This document shows, in pieces, positions 59,021-64,000 of a DNA stretch of 64,000 nucleotides. The DNA lies in the NCBI GenBank assembly GCA_905250075.1, contig CAJNOP010000860.1, positions 18,582-82,581 of the forward strand, written 5' to 3'. The notes under the pieces are model-generated. The model did no database searches. It saw nothing but the letters and a program-made list of their open reading frames with translations, and was not told the DNA's origin. Both the position numbers and the translations under genes were made by a program. Within the stretch, counting starts at the first letter, position 1. Each line of letters starts with the position of its first letter. The stretch comes from Rotaria sp. Silwood1. Its lineage: Eukaryota > Rotifera > Eurotatoria > Philodinida > Philodinidae.

Positions 59021-60001
59021 TTATTTTCTATATGTAACAGTTTGGTTTTTTGGTGATCGTAGATAAACAGATTCTCTTGTTTCACCTATTGTATCATTTT
59101 CTATTTCTCTTGTTGTTAGACCAGGTGCATTTCGATATGAAATAATTTTTTTTGGAATAGTATAAGCATTTGGTAATTGATAATATTCATCATAATTATC
59201 ATGTTTTTCAACAATAACTTGACCAGGTTGAATTCGTTCAGATTTAATATTTGATGGTATTGGTGTTATCATATCAGTACGAATAGGTTTACGAGGTGAT
59301 ATATTACTTTTTTTATTTTGTGATGATGGTAAACGAAATGATTCTGTTTCATATCGATCTGATGTTATTGAAGGTTTAGGTGAAGTTTTAACAGGTGTTG
59401 TAGGTTTTTTTGGTGAAGATGGTTTTGTAATTTCTTTTATTTGTTCAGTTGGTTGAATAGGTAGAATAGGTTGAATAATTTGAATTGGTGGATTATTAGA
59501 ATTTTGTGGAATAGGAGGTTTAGCATAAACAGGAACAGGATAGAGAACAGGTTGAATTAAATTTTGTTTAGGTTCAATTGGATGTCGTTTAATAGTAACA
59601 TGTACATGTGATGATGGAAGTGTATTTTTTGGTGTTTCTATATTTGATGGAAATTGTTGTAATGATGGATCATTCGTACCAGGAATATGTCGACGAATCT
59701 TTAATGCACGTTTTCCATCATTCTCAAATGAATGATGAGATGGATAATCATCTGTTGGATAGGAATCACTTTCAGAACCTGAGTCATATGTATATTGTGA
59801 TGCACGATCTGTCATTGAATATATTGAATCTGGAGTATATGGACGATTATCATAATAATAAGGATTTGGTGGAATATAAAAATTATTGCTAGGTGGTTGT
59901 CTTGGATCATTAATAGTAGGAGGATAATTAGCTAAAAAAAAAATTAATACTAATTAAATTATAAATTCATACATTGTCGTACTTGGATATGGAGCAGCCA
60001 T
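59021..60001 (-). CDS. Proline-rich disordered protein
   Basis: Two in-phase exons (59983-60001 with the ATG, MAAPYP, and 59021-59931) encode 309 aa. The N-terminus is Pro/Tyr/Asn-rich (YPPTINDPRQPPSNNFYIPP then NPYYYDNRPYTPDSIYS). A Ser/Asp/Tyr stretch follows (YDSGSESDSYPTDDYPSHHS), then Pro/Ile repeats (PPIQIIQPILPIQPTEQ) and Lys/Pro/Thr blocks (PSSPKKPTTPVKTSPKP). The C-terminal part, with QVIVEKHDNYDEYYQLPNAY, looks more conserved. There is no transmembrane segment or known domain. It is likely an intrinsically disordered adaptor or cytoskeletal protein, but this is a guess from composition. Confidence 0.72.
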
Positions 60002-61419
60002 GTTTTGATTGAATGTGTTGTTTTTAATAATAATAAAAAACAAATGTGTAATATTTTTCTTCGATGTTTTCTTTTTTTTTTTTGTCTGTTTGTTTTAAAA
60101 AGTGAAATGAAGTTGTTAGTTGACATTTTTTTTTAAATGCATGGTAACGTTTTCTTTTTTTTTTCTTGTCAATAAATTACAGAAGAGAGGAGAAAAAAAA
60201 GAATATGTTTGACTTTTATTTCAATCAATAACATTTTGGAATAGTTTCAAATTAAACAGAAAATTGCTGAGTATAAAATAAAATATTGTTATATGTCACA
60301 AATTGAGATGTATACGAGACAAATTTAACTTCTTAAATCGAAAAAGGATGGTATGAATAAGGGAAAGATTTAATGCCACAAGCACACTCTCAATTGTTAT
60401 TGTTTTGATTTTAACAAAGCATGTCGAGTCGTCACATACATAATCCCAAAAATACAATCTATAACACTTTTCCATCATTTTCTACAAGCGTCCTTCATGG
60501 ATACGATTTTTCGCATTCGAATATAAGTGAATCGACATCCATCAGATACTCTCATAATCCATAGTACAGATTTCAGAATTTATCTAATGTCTTTCTACTT
60601 CAAAAATCCGATCAATTTCGCTCACGATGGAACATCCCCAACTGTCAAATCGCTTTCAAGTCGAAAGTATGTGCTTCATGTAGGTTCTAATAAGCTATGA
60701 ATACCCTGAAAAGGGTTCGTGCTGCTAGCTTATTACTATCGAGATATTGCATTTTTAAACAGAAAGGCATGATCTCCCTAAGGACCACTAGAAAACTGAG
60801 TTTCGAATTTCAACTTGAAACTTTGCATAGAAATAAGCCTCAATGAGAATAGTTTATTGTGAAAGTTTCAGATCTTTTGATTGCTTCTAGTCTGAAATAA
60901 GAATATCGGAATCTGCTCAGCGATTTTACCATAGCTGTATCTTCGAATAGGAACAATGAAAAGATCTGAAAGTTTCACAATAAACTATTCTCATTGATGC
61001 CTATCTCTCTATGCAAAATTTCAAGTGGAAGTTCGAAACTCAGTTTTCCTGAGGGGGATCACGGCTTTCTGCTTAAACATACAGTAAAAATGCAATATCT
61101 CGGTAGTAATAAGCTAGCAGCACATACGCTCGACTCAAAAGCGATGTGACAGTTGAGAATGTTCGCTCGTCAGTCTAAGTTTACTGGTTGCTGGAACGCA
61201 GTTTTGATGTCAAATGTCTTGCGTTTTATTCATCATGATAATATATGTTCACCTTTTTTTTGCTAGTAAAACAATATCACTGTTTCATTTTTATGATGTG
61301 TTCTCAAGTACAATAAATTATTCACTTCTAAATAACAGATTTTCTTCTAATTGTAATGACTTTGTTTTTTTTTTTTTTTTTATTAAATAAAATATACATA
61401 TATGAAATTTGAGATTCAT
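60002..61419. other. Intergenic with one foldback element
   Basis: Between the Pro-rich gene start and the INTS9 stop. The only feature is the foldback at about 60630-61163. T-rich blocks at 60062-60170 lie just upstream of the Pro-rich gene. Confidence 0.5.
60630..61163. mobile_element. Foldback element, about 530 bp
   Basis: The outer left arm GGAACATCCCCAACTGTCAA pairs with the right arm around TGTGACAGTTGAGAATGTTC. Further in, GCTGCTAGCTTATTACTA pairs with TAGTAATAAGCTAGCAGC, and TTTCAGATCTTTTGATTG with its complement near 60960. The left arm holds an extra 40-bp stretch with a second AATAAGCTATGA. No coding frame. The last 30 bases of the window (from about 63972) match its central AACAATGAAAAGATCTGAAA part, so a second copy begins there. 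Confidence 0.8.
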
Positions 61420-62762
61420 TTACAATGTTCCAATATTATCCATTAATAAAGCATCACGAATTTTCGTCATTAATAATGGATCATTACATTCAATATCTGT
61501 TTGTTTTGAACGAATAATAATTTTAGCTATACCTTGATTATAATTGATTTCAATTGTTCTATTTGATTGTTCATTATCATTTAAATCATTATCATATTCA
61601 TTTAAATATTTAATATCTAAACCAAAAAGACCACTTTTAGATAGATTAATTAAAAATTTATCAATATCGATTTTTCCATATGTTATAAAATTATTTTGTT
61701 TTAAATTATTATTATCTAATTCATTTATATCATATATATAATCACACATATCTAAATGTCCATGTATACTAGCAATAGCTAAATTAGATGATAATATTAA
61801 TTTTGGTTTAATATCTGTTTTAATATTTAATTGTCCATTAATAAAATAACGTTTTATTGATGGTAATTTAATATTATCATATTTTCTATATGATAATATA
61901 TTTATTTTATCATTATTAATAATATCATTTAAATAATTTTCATGTAAAATTAAATTTTTTGGTCGTATTTTATCATTTAATAATATATTTATTTGTGAAA
62001 AATTTAAACGTGTATCAATAGGTAAATAATAACATTTCATATTTATTGGTTGATATGGTTTTAATGCATCAATATATGAATATTGATTATCAATAAAGAT
62101 AATACTATTTGATGATGATGTTTTCATTTTTTCAATTAATTGTACTATTGGACCAAAACGTAATGATAAATGACCAGTAAATATAATAGATGGTTGTTCA
62201 AAATTAATTAATGTATCAGTATCATCTAAACGATCTGATGATATTGTTATTAAACATTTACTTTTAATTAATTCATTATGTTTAAATGGTGGTGTACCAC
62301 TAAATGATGCTATTTGTCGTTGTTCAGTAACCCATTCAGACATAGCATTTGATATAGATAAAGTTGCATTACTTATTGGTGATATAAAATACATATGAAT
62401 ATTTAATAGATTAATTTGTTCAAAATAATTTGTTAAAAATTCAAACATATAAAAAATAAGACCTATAGATGAACATGGTATTAATATACTACCATGATCA
62501 TTAAGAATATTTCCAATTTTTGTTGTTAATTCATTTGCATTTATACTTGCATCTATTGGTGTTGATAAATGACATAAATTTGATAAAAGTAAATAATCAC
62601 AATTAATAAATGAATCATAATTAAATTTTGTTGGATATGTTTCTAATGTTGTACTTGATGACATATAAATAAAACGTAAAAGATTTGTTTGTATAGATGA
62701 AGTTTCAATTTTAGATGTTTGATTATGATTAACATTAATATCAAGTTGCCAATTACAACTAC
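61420..62762 (-). CDS. INTS9: Integrator complex subunit 9, 3' part
   Basis: One long exon encodes the last 446 residues of INTS9 (RC-74), the catalytically inactive metallo-beta-lactamase/beta-CASP partner of INTS11. INTS11 is the endonuclease that cleaves snRNA and paused transcripts. It starts after a TTCTAG acceptor with the codon split G/GT, giving GSCNWQLDI in place of vertebrate GSSNWVI. Strong matches are GSILIPCSSIGLIFYMFEFL, MYFISPISNATLSISNAMSE, PSIIFTGHLSLRFGPIV, and the block ALKPYQPINMKCYYLPIDTR continuing LNFSQI. The C-terminal dimerisation region ends NDPLLMTKIRDALL. Human INTS9 has 658 residues, so about 200 N-terminal residues (first half of the MBL domain) should lie upstream. 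No such exon appears before 64000, so they are beyond the window. Confidence 0.93.
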
Positions 62763-62854
62763 CTAGAATAATTCGAATATAATTTTTAGAAATTAATAAA
62801 TTATATTTAACGTAGAAAGCTATCAATTCATATTTTTAACTATTCAAAATTATA

Positions 62855-63476
62855 GTGGCATATCCAGGATTTGTCGGTATGCTGGATTTCAACTTCAGAG
62901 CATGGGATCCATGTGAAACTTATAGAGATATGATATTGAGTACAAATGATGAGTTTTTATCAAAAGATTTTTGTAATTGAAGTTTGCGAAAAAAAATTCG
63001 CATTTTCCTGAGCCCAACCAAGATTTTTCTTTTTCTATTGGTAGTATGTTGATTTTCAGAGTTTCATAGTAAGCTACATCGAAATTCATCGGCAGATTTC
63101 AAATTTCATCTAAAAATATGCATCCATTCACGAGTTACAATGTTTTGAATTTTTTAAAAATTTTAGCAACATGCAGCAAATTTCCAAAACATTATAACTC
63201 ATGAACGGATGCATATTTTTAGATGAAATTTGAAATCTGCTGATGAATTTCGATGTAGCTGACTATTAAAATCTAAGAATCAGGATACTACCAATAGAAA
63301 AAGAAAAATCTTGGTGGGACTCAGGAAAATGCTAATTTTTTTCGCAAACTCGAATTACAAAAATCTTTTGATAAAAACTCATCATTTGGGCCCAATATCA
63401 TATCTCTATAAGTTTCATCTGGGTCCCATGTTCTGAAGTTGAAATCCAGCATGCCGAAAAATCCTGGATACGCCAC
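62855..63476. mobile_element. 622-bp foldback MITE, TA TSD
   Basis: The ends GTGGCATATCCAGGATTTGT and (reversed) GTGGCGTATCCAGGATTTTT continue as long inverted arms (ATGCTGGATTTCAACTTCAG on both). TA flanks each side (62853-62854 and 63477-63478). The centre joins ACATTGTAACTC-type arms around 63160. A TA duplication suggests a Tc1/mariner-type mover. It lies upstream of the last INTS9 exon, presumably in an intron. Frames of 64 and 88 codons inside the arms are artefacts. Confidence 0.85.
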
Positions 63477-63628
63477 TACAAAATTAGATCTGATTAAGAA
63501 AATAAATGTGGAGATGGTACATTGATACCTTATAGTAGCTGTTAGGATTAGTATTTTATTCAATGTACGAATTCGAACGCAACCCATCGAATCTAAAGTT
63601 TTCAGATTTTTAAATTGTTCCTTCGGAA

Positions 63629-63876
63629 GATATAATTTGTATTGAAGGTAGATTATCTACACGTTCATATTTGGAAATCGATAAAAAAAAATCATATTTT
63701 CTTCGAGCTGATCGTATGGGACTATGTCTAATAAAATTTGCATCGTATCTTTTTTTTTTATAAATGTTCTTCTATTGTAATGTATACAATTATAAATTAA
63801 ATTCATTTATACAAGAAGCTATAAAGATTTTGAAAAAAAAGTTCATAGATTTTGGCAATGTATTTGCGCATGCTGA
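63629..63876 (+). pseudogene. Exon-like fragment, family unknown
   Basis: A stretch with codon choice like real exons reads DIICIEGRLSTRSYLEIDKK then KSYFLRADRMGLCLIKFA up to 63744. An AT-rich GT-AG interval follows. From 63816, if spliced, the frame continues SYKDFEKKVHRFWQCICAC to a stop at 63876. There is no start codon, and it is on the opposite strand to INTS9, between two foldback elements. I do not recognise the protein. It could be the debris of a gene or of a transposon. Confidence 0.25.
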
Positions 63877-63971
63877 CATCAATAAAGATTTCATACTTGC
63901 TGAATGTCGTTTCTAACCAATACAGTATGGATCATAGAAAAACTCGATATTGTATGGTTAAATCTTAAGAT

Positions 63972-64000
63972 AGAAACAATGAAAAGATCTGAAATTTTCA
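63972..64000. mobile_element. Start of second foldback copy at window edge
   Basis: AACAATGAAAAGATCTGAAA followed by TTTTCA matches the centre-right part of the foldback at 60630-61163 (near 60951-60980). The window ends inside it. Confidence 0.6.

Noticed and set aside
63321..63587. 88-codon minus-strand frame, and a related 64-codon frame at 62895-63089
   Set aside because: Both are arms of the same foldback element, which explains their resemblance to each other.
1..64000. CRISPR arrays, operons, ribosome-binding sites, origins of prokaryotic type
   Set aside because: The window is clearly eukaryotic (spliced animal genes), and no regularly spaced direct-repeat array was seen.

Overview
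This is a strongly AT-rich animal (metazoan) nuclear contig. Its genes are split by short GT-AG introns, mostly 45-100 bp. It encodes homologues of AKAP1, Munc18/STXBP1, HAP40/F8A, BTG/Tob, TSC22, CCZ1, CCDC113/CFAP263 and Integrator subunit 9; TSC22, BTG/Tob, INTS9 and the ciliary CCDC113 point to an animal. Small introns, AT-rich third positions, a RING plus TRAF-zinc-finger gene of a type I recall as expanded in rotifers, and GTGGG-rich satellite tracts suggest a rotifer, most likely a bdelloid. The species assignment is inference only.

Layout. 1.4-8.9 kb: a divergent pair, AKAP1-like (-) and Munc18-like (+). The Munc18 gene loses its last third at a 100-N assembly gap (8895-8994). 9-25 kb: a transposon graveyard, less AT-rich, with CACACCC satellite tracts and many non-autonomous elements with terminal inverted repeats (TIRs). 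Several have clear target-site duplications (TSDs): hAT (8 bp), PIF/Harbinger-like (TAA), piggyBac (TTAA) and pogo/Tc1-like (TA). The only good gene here is a RING-TRAF gene with a 1-nt frameshift. 26-34 kb: minus-strand genes for an unrecognised zinc-finger protein, intronless HAP40 and a BTG/Tob protein. 36.6-44.9 kb: minus-strand TSC22 (long form) and CCZ1, with two long foldback elements inside CCZ1 introns. 46-50 kb: CCDC113-like (+). 51.4-52.5 kb: an intronless membrane-anchored alpha/beta-hydrolase-like gene (-). 52.5-57.5 kb: no gene seen. 57.5-60 kb: a convergent pair of low-complexity genes (His-rich +, Pro-rich -). 61.4-64 kb: the 3' two thirds of INTS9 (-), then foldback elements up to the window edge.

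The genes do not form a pathway; this looks like ordinary animal gene order with small intergenic distances. For the spliced genes I joined exons by hand, checking that reading phase was kept across every junction. Exon ends should be good to within a base or two. The most distinctive feature is a collection of small transposons, each built from its own short DNA word reiterated in both orientations (CCGGT, GGTACC, GGAAATTTC, CTGTCCTG, TCCGAAT, GGACCCG, GTGACCGT). This resembles the subterminal transposase-binding repeats known in hAT elements, but here the words run through much of each element.
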